A DNA stretch of 6,196 nucleotides, taken from assembly GCA_030706015.1 (NCBI GenBank), contig JAUZPI010000150.1, positions 1 to 6,196 of the forward strand, in the 5' to 3' direction. Source of the DNA: Bacillota bacterium. Its GTDB lineage: Bacteria; Bacillota; Clostridia; Clostridiales; Clostridiaceae. The position numbers and the translations under genes are program-made. Below are positions 1-5,537 of this stretch, piece after piece (the stretch's first letter is position 1; each line of letters starts with the position of its first letter). The notes under the pieces are model-generated. The model was given only the letters and a program-made list of their open reading frames with translations, was not told where the DNA came from and ran no database searches.

Positions 1-1
1 A

Positions 2-289
2 AATATAGATTTGATTAAGGATATAGAAAAAGATATTTATATTGGATACTGCATAAGTACAGTTAATGCAAATTTAATAGGAGAAATAGATTCACTTTTT
101 GTTCATAGCCAGTATCGCAAACTTGGCTTAGGTGATGAGCTTATGAAAAGAGCCTTAGAATGGTTAGACAGTAATAATGTTAAAGGAAAAAAGATAGCAG
201 TGGCAGAAGGAAATGAAGGGGTTTTAGATTTTTACAAGAGATACGGTTTTTATAAGAGGCAGATGATTCTACAACAAATTAAAGAGTAG
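2..289 (+). CDS. GNAT-family N-acetyltransferase, 3' part (5' end outside window)
   Basis: The reading frame is open to the left edge, so the visible 95 residues are the C-terminal part of a longer protein (GNAT domains are usually 140-180 residues). The TTG at 11 is therefore unlikely to be the true start. The acetyl-CoA pyrophosphate-binding loop is visible as YRKLGLGDELM, matching the family pattern (Q/R)xxGx(G/A), after the beta-4 strand IDSLFV. The motif-B region NEGVLDFYKRYGF carries the usual Tyr near the C-terminus. GNAT enzymes move acetyl from acetyl-CoA to an amine; the substrate cannot be told here. The stop is 13 bases before the next gene, so the two are probably co-transcribed. 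The fold is confident, the role unknown. Confidence 0.88.
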   Translation, partial: NIDLIKDIEKDIYIGYCISTVNANLIGEIDSLFVHSQYRKLGLGDELMKRALEWLDSNNVKGKKIAVAEGNEGVLDFYKRYGFYKRQMILQQIKE

Positions 290-302
290 GCTGGTGTAGC
301 AA

Positions 303-989
303 ATGGATAATAAAGTGCTAGGATTAATTGAATTATTGGACAAACTCCCTATACCTATGTATGGTATATCAGATATATCGGAGCTTCCAGAGCTTAAAAA
401 CAAATTCACAAGGGCAATTTCATTAGCACAGGCATATTCATATACCTTGGATGATTACAGCTCAACAGGTTTTAATGATTTTCTATTGGGTAAGGTTAAA
501 GGGGAGCTAGAACAGAGTATAGAAATTATTGAACAATTTTTACAAAAAGAAAACATAGCTTATCGTACAATAGGAAATGTTCAAAAGGATCCAGTATTAT
601 CAATAGGGGAATTTTCTCATAAGTATGCAGCAGTTAAGTCGGGACTTGGGTGGATTGGAAAAAATGGATTACTTATTACAAAAAAATATGGTCCAAGAGT
701 GCGATTATCAACAATCCTCATTGACTTAGAACTTCCGTACAATAATCAGGATGAGTATAATGGCTGCAAAGAGTGCAATGCCTGCGTTAACATTTGTCCA
801 ACTAAGTGTTTAAAAGGAACCATATGGAACAGTTCGCTGCAAAGGGAAGATATAATAGATGTATTTAACTGTAAGGATAAAAATGAGACCAGGAAAGAGT
901 ATATGTGCGGTTTATGCCTAGTTGCATGCCCAATTGGTAAGGCTTCAAGTAGTGATAACAAAATGATATTTACAAAATCAAGGGATTAA
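303..989 (+). CDS. Double-[4Fe-4S] protein, short epoxyqueuosine reductase (QueG)-like
   Basis: A 228-residue, probably cytoplasmic iron-sulfur protein. Residues 155-166 form the first cluster motif CxxCxxCxxxCP (C155, C158, C161, C165). The second is C190 plus CGLCLVACP at 202-210 (C202, C205, C209), giving the crossed two-cluster ferredoxin pattern of QueG and reductive dehalogenases. The block SGLGWIGKNGLLI (113-125) is the signature shared with QueG just before the clusters. True QueG, which reduces epoxyqueuosine to queuosine in tRNA using cobalamin, is usually 300-380 residues. This protein is shorter, has no C-terminal HEAT-like tail, and the catalytic Asp region is not clearly conserved (QKDPVL, 94-99). 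It is better called a QueG-like protein of unknown reaction than QueG. The ATG at 303 is kept although its ribosome site (GGTG around 293-296) is weak; translation may depend on the GNAT gene just upstream. Confidence 0.85.
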   Translation: MDNKVLGLIELLDKLPIPMYGISDISELPELKNKFTRAISLAQAYSYTLDDYSSTGFNDFLLGKVKGELEQSIEIIEQFLQKENIAYRTIGNVQKDPVLSIGEFSHKYAAVKSGLGWIGKNGLLITKKYGPRVRLSTILIDLELPYNNQDEYNGCKECNACVNICPTKCLKGTIWNSSLQREDIIDVFNCKDKNETRKEYMCGLCLVACPIGKASSSDNKMIFTKSRD

Positions 990-1025
990 AAATAAATATT
1001 AATATCAATAGATACCCTTTAAATA

Positions 1026-1034
1026 TGGTATTAT
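1026..1034 (+). promoter_or_regulatory. Probable extended -10 promoter for the Rpn nuclease gene
   Basis: TG-n-TATTAT (1026-1034) matches the extended -10 element TGnTATAAT with one mismatch. No good -35 box is visible at the proper distance (TCAATA at 1005-1010 is weak), as is common for extended -10 promoters. Transcription would begin around 1041, giving a short leader to the ribosome site at 1055. This also argues against the ATG at 1025 as the start, since it would lie upstream of the transcript. AT-rich sequence yields such matches by chance, so confidence is moderate. Confidence 0.4.
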
Positions 1035-1054
1035 ATAAGAAAGATATCATTCAT

Positions 1055-1059
1055 AGGAG
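1055..1059 (+). promoter_or_regulatory. Ribosome binding site that decides the Rpn start
   Basis: AGGAG lies 10 bases before the GTG at 1070. The in-frame GTG at 1061 is too close to be served by it, and the ATG at 1025 has no comparable site. The family also usually begins just before INPKVDLAFKKLFG, which fits GTG 1070. Confidence 0.6.
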
Positions 1060-1069
1060 AGTGATTAGC

Positions 1070-1933
1070 GTGTGTAAAATCAATCCCAAGGTAGATCTTG
1101 CATTTAAGAAATTATTTGGCAGTGAAGAAAATAAAGATTTATTAATATCTTTTATAAATTCTGTGTTATCTGAACAAGAGCAGATAACAGATATAACAAT
1201 TAAAAATACCTATAATATATCTAATTATATAAATGGAAAGATGTCTATATTAGACATTAAAGCTGTAGATGAAAATGGAAAGTGGTATGATATAGAAATT
1301 CAAGTTGCACCACAGACCTTCTATGATAAAAGAGCATTGTACTATTGGGCAAAGGTATATTCAGATCAGCTTCAGGAAAAAGGAAGATATGGAGCATTGA
1401 ATAAAACTATAGGTATAAACGTATTAGATTTTCATTATCTGGAAGGAAATGAGTACCATAATACATACAAACTCTATAATACTAAAACGAAAGTAGAGTT
1501 TTCAGATATACTAGAATTGCATTTTATAGAACTAAAAAAATTTGATAAAAATTTAAAGGATATAAGAACTGCACTGGACAGATGGGTTGCATTTTTAAAT
1601 AATGCTTATGAATATAGTAAAAATAAGATACCTAAAGAATTAGAAGAAGATAAAAATATAAAAAAAGCAATAGAAGTATTAGATGTAATGTACTTAGATG
1701 AAGATGAAAAAGCCTTATACGAACAAAATTTAAAAGCACTGATAGATAAGCAGGAAGAACTGGATACAGCTAGAGAAGAAGGCATAAAGGAAGGTATAAA
1801 AGAAGGTATAAAAGAAGGAAGTATAAGTATAGCAAGGAACTTGATAAATATTGGTTTGAAAAAAGAAGATATTATTAAAGCCACAGGCTTAAGCAAAGAA
1901 GAAATAGAAAAAATAATAGAAGAAATACATTAA
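1070..1933 (+). CDS. Rpn-family PD-(D/E)XK nuclease (so-called transposase, TIGR01784 type)
   Basis: A 287-residue protein from GTG 1070. The N-terminus INPKVDLAFKKLFGSEENK (4-22) is the family hallmark. The nuclease core shows D62 (in SILDIKA) and E76-x-Q78 (in YDIEIQV), the D...ExQ variant of the PD-(D/E)XK metal site, followed by YYWAKVYSDQL (91-101). The C-terminal part has three EGIK repeats (237-248) and a short helical tail, LKKEDIIKATGLSKEEIEKI, resembling a recognition-helix segment. Relatives are annotated as transposases, but E. coli Rpn proteins are DNA endonucleases that promote RecA-independent recombination, and some act as antiphage toxins restrained by a C-terminal product made from an internal start. 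No terminal repeats flank the gene, so it is not treated as an insertion sequence. The HAD gene begins 15 bases after the stop and is probably co-transcribed. The family assignment is strong; a role in defence is inference. Confidence 0.9.
   Translation: MCKINPKVDLAFKKLFGSEENKDLLISFINSVLSEQEQITDITIKNTYNISNYINGKMSILDIKAVDENGKWYDIEIQVAPQTFYDKRALYYWAKVYSDQLQEKGRYGALNKTIGINVLDFHYLEGNEYHNTYKLYNTKTKVEFSDILELHFIELKKFDKNLKDIRTALDRWVAFLNNAYEYSKNKIPKELEEDKNIKKAIEVLDVMYLDEDEKALYEQNLKALIDKQEELDTAREEGIKEGIKEGIKEGSISIARNLINIGLKKEDIIKATGLSKEEIEKIIEEIH
1164..1189 (+). repeat. Inverted repeat (9-bp arms, 8-nt loop) early in the Rpn coding sequence
   Basis: TGTTATCTG (1164-1172) is exactly complementary to CAGATAACA (1181-1189) across the loop AACAAGAG. 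The hairpin would form in the mRNA about 95 bases into the coding region. No U-run follows, so it is not an intrinsic terminator. It may be chance within coding sequence. Confidence 0.5.
1778..1819 (+). repeat. 12-base tandem repeat coding for EGIK
   Basis: Three units of GAAGGYATAAAR (1778-1813), plus half a unit to 1819, encode EGIK-EGIK-EGIK-EG in the nuclease C-terminal region. The unit is a multiple of three, so copy changes keep the frame. Variable EG-rich repeats of this kind are common in this family and probably form a charged helical linker before the last 37 residues. The same stretch read backwards gives an IPSF-rich open frame that is a shadow. Confidence 0.8.
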
Positions 1934-1948
1934 ATAAAGGTATTTGGA

Positions 1949-2566
1949 GTGAATAAATTGTATAAAAATATTATATTTGACTTGGGCAGAGTATTGCTAA
2001 ACTTTAATCCTGAGGAATATCTTAAGAAAAAGAATATAGAAGTTGAAAGGATTTCAGAAGTGTATAAAGAGATATTCCAAAGTGAAGAATGGATAATGCT
2101 TGATAAAGGAATAATCACCGAGGAAGATGCTAAGAAAATTATAATCAATAGAAGTATTAATAATACGGATTTGATAGAGCTTGCCTTTGAAAACTGGTAT
2201 GAGATTCTTACACCTATTGATGGGACAGTAGAAATCTTAAAGGAGCTAAAGGATGCAGAATATAAGTTATATTTCTTATCTAACTTTCATTTATTAGCTT
2301 TTGAATACGTAACTAAAATGTACGACTTTTTTAAGCTTTTTAATGGGGGGGTTGTTTCCTATGAAGAAAAATTGTTAAAGCCTGAGGAAGCAATTTATAA
2401 AAAAATAATAGAAAAATACAATCTAAAACCTGAAGAATCTATTTTTATAGATGATGTGAAGGAAAATGTGGAAGGTGCAAGGAGAGTTAATATTAGAAGC
2501 ATACTTTTCACAAATCCTGGAGCTTTAAGAGAAGAACTGAGAGCCTATGGCGTTAATATCGAATAA
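1949..2566 (+). CDS. HAD-superfamily hydrolase (HAD-IA, YihX-like phosphatase)
   Basis: A 205-residue, probably cytoplasmic haloacid dehalogenase-type phosphatase. All four motifs are visible: motif I FDLGRVLL with nucleophile D11 (the usual second Asp is G13, as in YihX-type members), motif II Ser in FLSNFH (S111), motif III Lys in LLKPEEAIY (K144), and motif IV FIDDVKENVEGAR (D168, D169). The helical cap lies between motifs I and II (about 21-90). YihX of E. coli acts on glucose-1-phosphate; the substrate here is unknown. The start is unsettled. GTG 1949 has AAAGG (1936-1940) 8 bases before it. TTG 1958 has the better GGAG (1946-1949) at the same spacing and would give a typical MYKNIIFDLG start. 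A G7 run at 2345-2351 lies in frame. It sits 15 bases after the nuclease gene and ends at a terminator hairpin. Confidence 0.92.
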   Translation: MNKLYKNIIFDLGRVLLNFNPEEYLKKKNIEVERISEVYKEIFQSEEWIMLDKGIITEEDAKKIIINRSINNTDLIELAFENWYEILTPIDGTVEILKELKDAEYKLYFLSNFHLLAFEYVTKMYDFFKLFNGGVVSYEEKLLKPEEAIYKKIIEKYNLKPEESIFIDDVKENVEGARRVNIRSILFTNPGALREELRAYGVNIE

Positions 2567-2605
2567 ATCCCCAGTAAACATAGAAATTATGTTTACTGGG
2601 GATTT
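2565..2605 (+). terminator. Strong hairpin terminator after the HAD gene
   Basis: AAATCCCCAGTAAACAT (2565-2581) pairs perfectly with ATGTTTACTGGGGATTT (2589-2605), giving a 17-bp stem and a 7-nt loop that can close by one more A-T pair. The left arm begins inside the TAA stop codon. The U-rich tail is poor (ATTTAAATTTG), so release may rely on the stem's own terminal U residues. Position and stability still make termination of the upstream operon the best reading. Confidence 0.8.
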
Positions 2606-2623
2606 AAATTTGTAGGAGTGCCA

Positions 2624-2653
2624 GTGTAATAAAGTAGGATATTATAGTATAAT
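2624..2653 (+). promoter_or_regulatory. Possible sigma-A promoter for the GNAT fusion gene
   Basis: A perfect TATAAT lies at 2648-2653 in the 139-base gap after the terminator. The best -35 candidate is GTGTAA (2624-2629) with an 18-base spacer, only three of six matches to TTGACA. The transcript would start near 2660, about 45 bases before the ATG at 2706, which has GGAGG at 2692-2696. The terminator upstream makes a new promoter here necessary, which supports the call. Confidence 0.45.
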
Positions 2654-2705
2654 TACCATAATAGTAAAATGAATATACAATGATATATACTGGAGGAATA
2701 CTTAT

Positions 2706-3716
2706 ATGGGCATAGCACTGGAAAAGGCAGAATTAAAAGATGCAGCCTTAATTTTAGATGGTCAGAGAAGGAGTTTCCTGCCATTATTAGAAAGGTATCA
2801 AGACAAAGACACAAACCCATGTAATGTTAAGCTGGCTGATATTCAGAATAAGATAATGAATAAGTATTTTTACAAGATACTATTAAAAGGGACTTTTGTA
2901 GGTGCAATATTTGTTCATGAGAATCCAGATAAAGAACATTTAAAATTACATACTTTATACATATTACCAGAATATCAGGATAAGGGGATTGGCGGCATAG
3001 CAATAGACTTAGTTGAAAAAATACACAAGGACGCTGTAGAGTGGGTTTTAGAAACACCTCATGACCTTAAAAGAAACCACCATCTTTATGAAAAGAAAGG
3101 TTATAGGAGAACGGGAAAAGAAGAGAAAATCAATGACAATTTGACTATTGTATATTTTAGTAAGACAGTAATCAAGAAAACATCTATGCCAAAGTATCTT
3201 TATCATTATTATGAAGCATCAGTAGGGCCCTTTAAAAGTCTTACGGATTTACCTTTAGAAGAGGCTGAAAAGATATTAGAAGATATTAGGCAAGAAGGAA
3301 TAACTTATGCAAGCAAGCGTTCTAAGGACTATATAGTCCTTAGACGAGGGCTTGAAGAGAAGGTTAGGAATTTATTTGTAGCAAAAGGAGGCAGGCCTTC
3401 GCGAAAAACACCTCATTCTATGACCTTGGGAGAATGTTCGTGGATTAAGCAGTGGTACAAGAATCCGCAAGAGATTAAAATTCCTGTTAGCGCTTTTGAC
3501 CCTTTAAAAATAAGTTTTACCTATGGGGATATATTTCCTGCAATGAGATACGATGACGGTAAACCTTACTTTGGAAAAGTATATACCTTGGAAGAAATTG
3601 AACAGGTAATCCAAACTCATGGACTCCCTCAAGAATGGAATAGTGATGGAAAATATGGGCCTAAAAGATATATTGAAGTACAAGTGTGGGACAATATACC
3701 TATTGATTGGGATTAA
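2706..3716 (+). CDS. GNAT acetyltransferase fused to a C-terminal domain of unknown function
   Basis: A 336-residue two-domain protein with a good ribosome site (GGAGG, 9 bases before the ATG). Residues 1-155 are a GNAT domain: the acetyl-CoA loop is in LYILPEYQDKGIGGIAIDLV (Q91xxG94xG96), with motif B HHLYEKKGYRRTG at 125-137. Residues 161-336 form a second domain with dense, conserved-looking blocks: MPKYLYHYYEASVGPF (161-176), ASKRSKDYIVLRR (202-214), HSMTLGECSW (237-246), ISFTYGDIFPAMRY (269-282), GKPYFGKVYTLEEI (285-298) and YIEVQVWD (322-329). From memory, this second part exists as a stand-alone protein in Bacillus and Clostridium; I know no function for it. M161 could be the ancestral start, but no ribosome site precedes it, so one fused chain is the best model. 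No signal peptide or membrane segment is seen. A perfect 24-base palindrome lies within the second domain's coding sequence. Confidence 0.85.
   Translation: MGIALEKAELKDAALILDGQRRSFLPLLERYQDKDTNPCNVKLADIQNKIMNKYFYKILLKGTFVGAIFVHENPDKEHLKLHTLYILPEYQDKGIGGIAIDLVEKIHKDAVEWVLETPHDLKRNHHLYEKKGYRRTGKEEKINDNLTIVYFSKTVIKKTSMPKYLYHYYEASVGPFKSLTDLPLEEAEKILEDIRQEGITYASKRSKDYIVLRRGLEEKVRNLFVAKGGRPSRKTPHSMTLGECSWIKQWYKNPQEIKIPVSAFDPLKISFTYGDIFPAMRYDDGKPYFGKVYTLEEIEQVIQTHGLPQEWNSDGKYGPKRYIEVQVWDNIPIDWD
3321..3344 (+). repeat. Perfect 24-base palindrome inside the GNAT fusion gene
   Basis: The left half is TCTAAGGACTAT (3321-3332) and the right half is its exact reverse complement. As RNA it gives a 10-bp stem with an AUAU loop; the flanks CGT and CG could add two pairs past a one-base bulge. 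It codes in frame for SKDYIVLR (206-213). No U-run follows, so it is not a standard terminator. Confidence 0.85.
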
Positions 3717-3741
3717 CTTATAAAATATAAGGAGTAATACA

Positions 3742-3976
3742 ATGAATAGTTTAGAAACAGAGAGATTAAAATTAAGAAAGTTTTCTGGTGATGATTGGAA
3801 GGGTTTATATGAGTATCTTTCTCAGGAAGCAGCTGTTAGAACGTTTGCGCATGCGAAGAGAGGGGCATTTGCTACAGAATATATACTTCAAATTTGATAA
3901 GACAGGAAGCCCTATCTGGAATGATACCTATGAGTATGGCATATTATCAGATGAATGGTTTTATTTAAATAAATAA
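3742..3976 (+). pseudogene. RimJ/RimL-type GNAT acetyltransferase, internally deleted and frameshifted
   Basis: The gene has a good AAGGAG site (3729-3734) and ATG 3742. It begins as a typical RimJ/RimL-like acetyltransferase (MNSLETERLKLRKFSGDDW) but runs into TGA at 3895-3897 after 51 codons. From about 3827, the +1 frame gives the family's usual C-terminus (LLERLRMRREGHLLQNIYF, then GSPIWNDTYEYGILSDEW), ending at TAA 3974-3976. The family is normally about 180 residues. Only some 30 N-terminal and 50 C-terminal residues remain, so roughly 100 codons are missing, including the whole acetyl-CoA loop. The join lies near 3820-3832 and also shifts the frame, so no active enzyme can be made. The surviving 3' part uses CGT, CGC and CGA for Arg close together, unlike the AGA-rich neighbours, which hints at a foreign origin. 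Confidence 0.85.
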
Positions 3977-4011
3977 TTTTTTTATTGCTTGGTAACTTTA
4001 ATTTATATAAC

Positions 4012-4016
4012 GGAGG
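4012..4016 (+). promoter_or_regulatory. Ribosome binding site that decides the methyltransferase start
   Basis: GGAGG sits 8 bases before ATG 4025. The in-frame TTG at 3989 has no such site, and the 12 residues it would add do not resemble the family. Confidence 0.8.
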
Positions 4017-4024
4017 TATGTGAA

Positions 4025-4579
4025 ATGAAAGTAATATTAGGAGCAGGACAAACAAAATATGATGGCTGGACTTCCACTCAGGAGGAGGAATTAAACTTAC
4101 TTTCTGTTGAAGATTGGGACAAACCGTTTAAGGTGGAAGGTATTGGGGTGTTACTTGCAGAGCATGTGTGGGAGCATTTAACCTTTGATGAAGGTATAGA
4201 AGCAGCAAAAAATTGCTATAACTATTTGAAACCAGGTGGATACATACGTTGTGCAGTTCCAGATAGAAACTTCAGAAATGAATGGTATCAAAATATGGTT
4301 CAGGTAGGGGGGCCAGGTCCTAAGGATCATCCTGCTGCAACTCATAAAATAGTTTACGATTATAAGAAGTTTAAAAGTGTTTTTGAAGTAGCTGGCTTTG
4401 AAGTTACACTATTAGAATACTGTGATGAAAATGGAGATTTTCATTATACCTATTGGAATGAGGCAGATGGGAGAATAGGAAGATCCTTTAGATTTGATAC
4501 AAGAAATTCCGCAGAAAGTCTAGGTATGGTGTCGTTGATAATTGATGCGAGAAAACCACTAACTATCAAATATAAATGA
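4025..4579 (+). CDS. Small class I SAM-dependent methyltransferase
   Basis: A 184-residue soluble protein from ATG 4025. Motif I is the short glycine loop KVILGAGQT (2-10), followed by DGWTSTQEEELNLL (13-26), an arrangement like predicted methyltransferases that begin LNLGCG...GWxNxD. The central block LLAEHVWEHLTFDEG (43-57) and LKPGGYIRCAVPD (68-80) are the classic motif IV and post-motif sequences of Methyltransf_11-type enzymes. The C-terminal half has striking blocks: NEWYQNMVQVGGPGPKDHP (85-103), EYCDENGDFHYTYWNEADG (131-149) and GRSFRFDTRNS (152-162). These likely form the substrate pocket; I do not know the substrate. The fold needs S-adenosylmethionine. It follows the GNAT pseudogene by 48 bases and precedes the VOC gene by 51, so it could share a transcript with either. 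Confidence 0.88.
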   Translation: MKVILGAGQTKYDGWTSTQEEELNLLSVEDWDKPFKVEGIGVLLAEHVWEHLTFDEGIEAAKNCYNYLKPGGYIRCAVPDRNFRNEWYQNMVQVGGPGPKDHPAATHKIVYDYKKFKSVFEVAGFEVTLLEYCDENGDFHYTYWNEADGRIGRSFRFDTRNSAESLGMVSLIIDARKPLTIKYK

Positions 4580-4615
4580 AAGATGCAGAGGTAAATAAAA
4601 TGAGCTCTTAGCTTG

Positions 4616-4623
4616 AGGAGGAG
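4616..4623 (+). promoter_or_regulatory. Ribosome binding site that decides the VOC start
   Basis: AGGAGGAG lies 7 bases before ATG 4631. The TTG at 4613 opens the same frame, but it overlaps this site and only adds MRRRSL encoded by the ribosome site itself, so it is rejected as the start. Confidence 0.85.
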
Positions 4624-4630
4624 AAGTTTA

Positions 4631-5083
4631 ATGTTACATTTAGGTTCAACATATCTTATTGTTAAAGATATTGAGAAGTCTATGGAATTTTATGAAAAGC
4701 TGCTGCAGATGAAACCAACAGCAAATAACCTAAACCGTTGGGTGCAATTTGATTTTGATGGTAAATGTATCGCACTTTATAATAAGGATTTTGATAAAAA
4801 AATGATTGAGGCAGCAGATAATTTGGAACAGCATTATAATGGTACATATCTACGCTATTATAATGAACGTAAAATTAATTATGGCAATAATATGGTTCTA
4901 AATTTTTGGATAGAGGATTTAAAAGAGGAATATGAAAGAATTAAAGCTTTAAATATAGGAATTGTTTCAGAAATTATGTATATAAATATTTCATCCCCTT
5001 ATCATTTCTTTGTGATAGAGGATCCCGATGGTAATACCATTGAGATAACGGGAGGATACCAAAATGAGTTTAGAAATAATTAA
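4631..5083 (+). CDS. VOC-fold (glyoxalase/bleomycin-resistance/dioxygenase) protein
   Basis: A 150-residue protein with the two beta-alpha-beta-beta-beta halves of the vicinal oxygen chelate fold. The first half opens with STYLIVKDIEKSMEFYEKLL (6-25) and the second with VLNFWIEDLKEEYERIKALN (89-108), closing with FFVIEDPDGNTIEITGG (126-142). E138 is in the usual metal-ligand position. However, the His normally found at the first strand (HxxLxVxD) is Ser at 6, and no His is apparent at the matching place in the second half. Metal binding is therefore doubtful, and a binding or sequestering role, as in bleomycin-resistance proteins, is possible. It may also be an unassigned lyase or dioxygenase. 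Its last 20 bases overlap the start of the next GNAT gene, pointing to coupled translation. Confidence 0.88.
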   Translation: MLHLGSTYLIVKDIEKSMEFYEKLLQMKPTANNLNRWVQFDFDGKCIALYNKDFDKKMIEAADNLEQHYNGTYLRYYNERKINYGNNMVLNFWIEDLKEEYERIKALNIGIVSEIMYINISSPYHFFVIEDPDGNTIEITGGYQNEFRNN

Positions 5084-5516
5084 AACGGACAGTAAGAACG
5101 ATGATTTTGTGGAACTTATAAAATTGCTAGATGACGATCTTAACGAAAGATATGGAGAGCTGCAAAAGCAATATAATAAACACAACAAGATTGATTATAT
5201 AAAAGATGTGGTGGTTATTTATAAAGATAAAGTGCCTGTTGCCTGTGGAGCATTTAAGGAGCATGACATTGACACCATAGAACTAAAACGAATATTTGTT
5301 GCCGCAGAAAATAGAAGACAGGGATTATCAAAATTAATAGTTAGTGAACTGGAACAATTGGGAAGAGCTTTAGGATATAAATATGCTGTGCTAGAGACGG
5401 GAATAAAACAGCATGAAGCAATTAGTCTTTATAAAAATGCTGGATATGAAGTAATAGAAAACTATGAACCATATATAGGAAATGCAAATAGTGTATGTAT
5501 GAAAAAAGCTCTATAA
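5064..5516 (+). CDS. GNAT-family N-acetyltransferase
   Basis: A complete 150-residue acetyltransferase with GGAGG (5051-5055) 8 bases before the ATG, both placed inside the end of the VOC gene. The acetyl-CoA motif is IELKRIFVAAENRRQGLSKL (72-91): R84xxG87xS89, with Ser in the last small-residue position. Motif B follows as LETGIKQHEAISLYKNAGY (110-128), and the tail NYEPYIGNANSVCMKK matches a common subgroup of small stand-alone GNATs. It acetylates an amine from acetyl-CoA; the substrate is unknown. The 20-base overlap with VOC and the 21-base gap to the S66 peptidase suggest one operon. GNAT/S66 pairs are known in microcin C immunity (MccE C-terminal domain and MccF), so a detoxification role is possible but unproven. 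Confidence 0.9.
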   Translation: MSLEIIKTDSKNDDFVELIKLLDDDLNERYGELQKQYNKHNKIDYIKDVVVIYKDKVPVACGAFKEHDIDTIELKRIFVAAENRRQGLSKLIVSELEQLGRALGYKYAVLETGIKQHEAISLYKNAGYEVIENYEPYIGNANSVCMKKAL

Positions 5517-5537
5517 TAGGAATAGGAGTAATTAAAG

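Noticed and set aside
746..961. Minus-strand open frame opposite the iron-sulfur gene
   Set aside because: The opposite strand carries the CxxCxxCxxxCP motifs in frame; the reverse product has no family features. The same holds for the minus-strand frames at 1930-2148, 2827-3057, 4991-5188 and 5422-5610.
996..1005. ATATTAATAT palindrome after the iron-sulfur gene
   Set aside because: Short and A-T only; too weak for a terminator and common by chance.
1025..1069. ATG 1025 as the start of the nuclease
   Set aside because: It overlaps the probable -10 element and lacks a ribosome site; GTG 1070 has AGGAG and gives the usual family N-terminus.
1778..1819. CRISPR-like array
   Set aside because: The 12-base units are directly adjacent, have no spacers and are in-frame coding repeats.
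1606..1896. Open frame on the minus strand rich in IPSF repeats
   Set aside because: It is the antisense reading of the EGIK repeat in the Rpn gene, whose + strand frame has clear family motifs; no ribosome site or recognisable product.
1070..1933. Insertion sequence based on the transposase label of this family
   Set aside because: Rpn-type proteins are nucleases; no terminal inverted repeats or target duplications were seen around the gene.
3960..3983. Palindrome TTTATTTAAATAAA followed by T7 as a terminator after the pseudogene
   Set aside because: The pairing is A-T only with no room for a loop; it is expected by chance in such AT-rich sequence.
3985..4011. Promoter TTGCTT...TATAAC before the methyltransferase
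   Set aside because: The spacer is only 13-15 bases, and the -10 would touch the ribosome binding site, leaving no usable leader.
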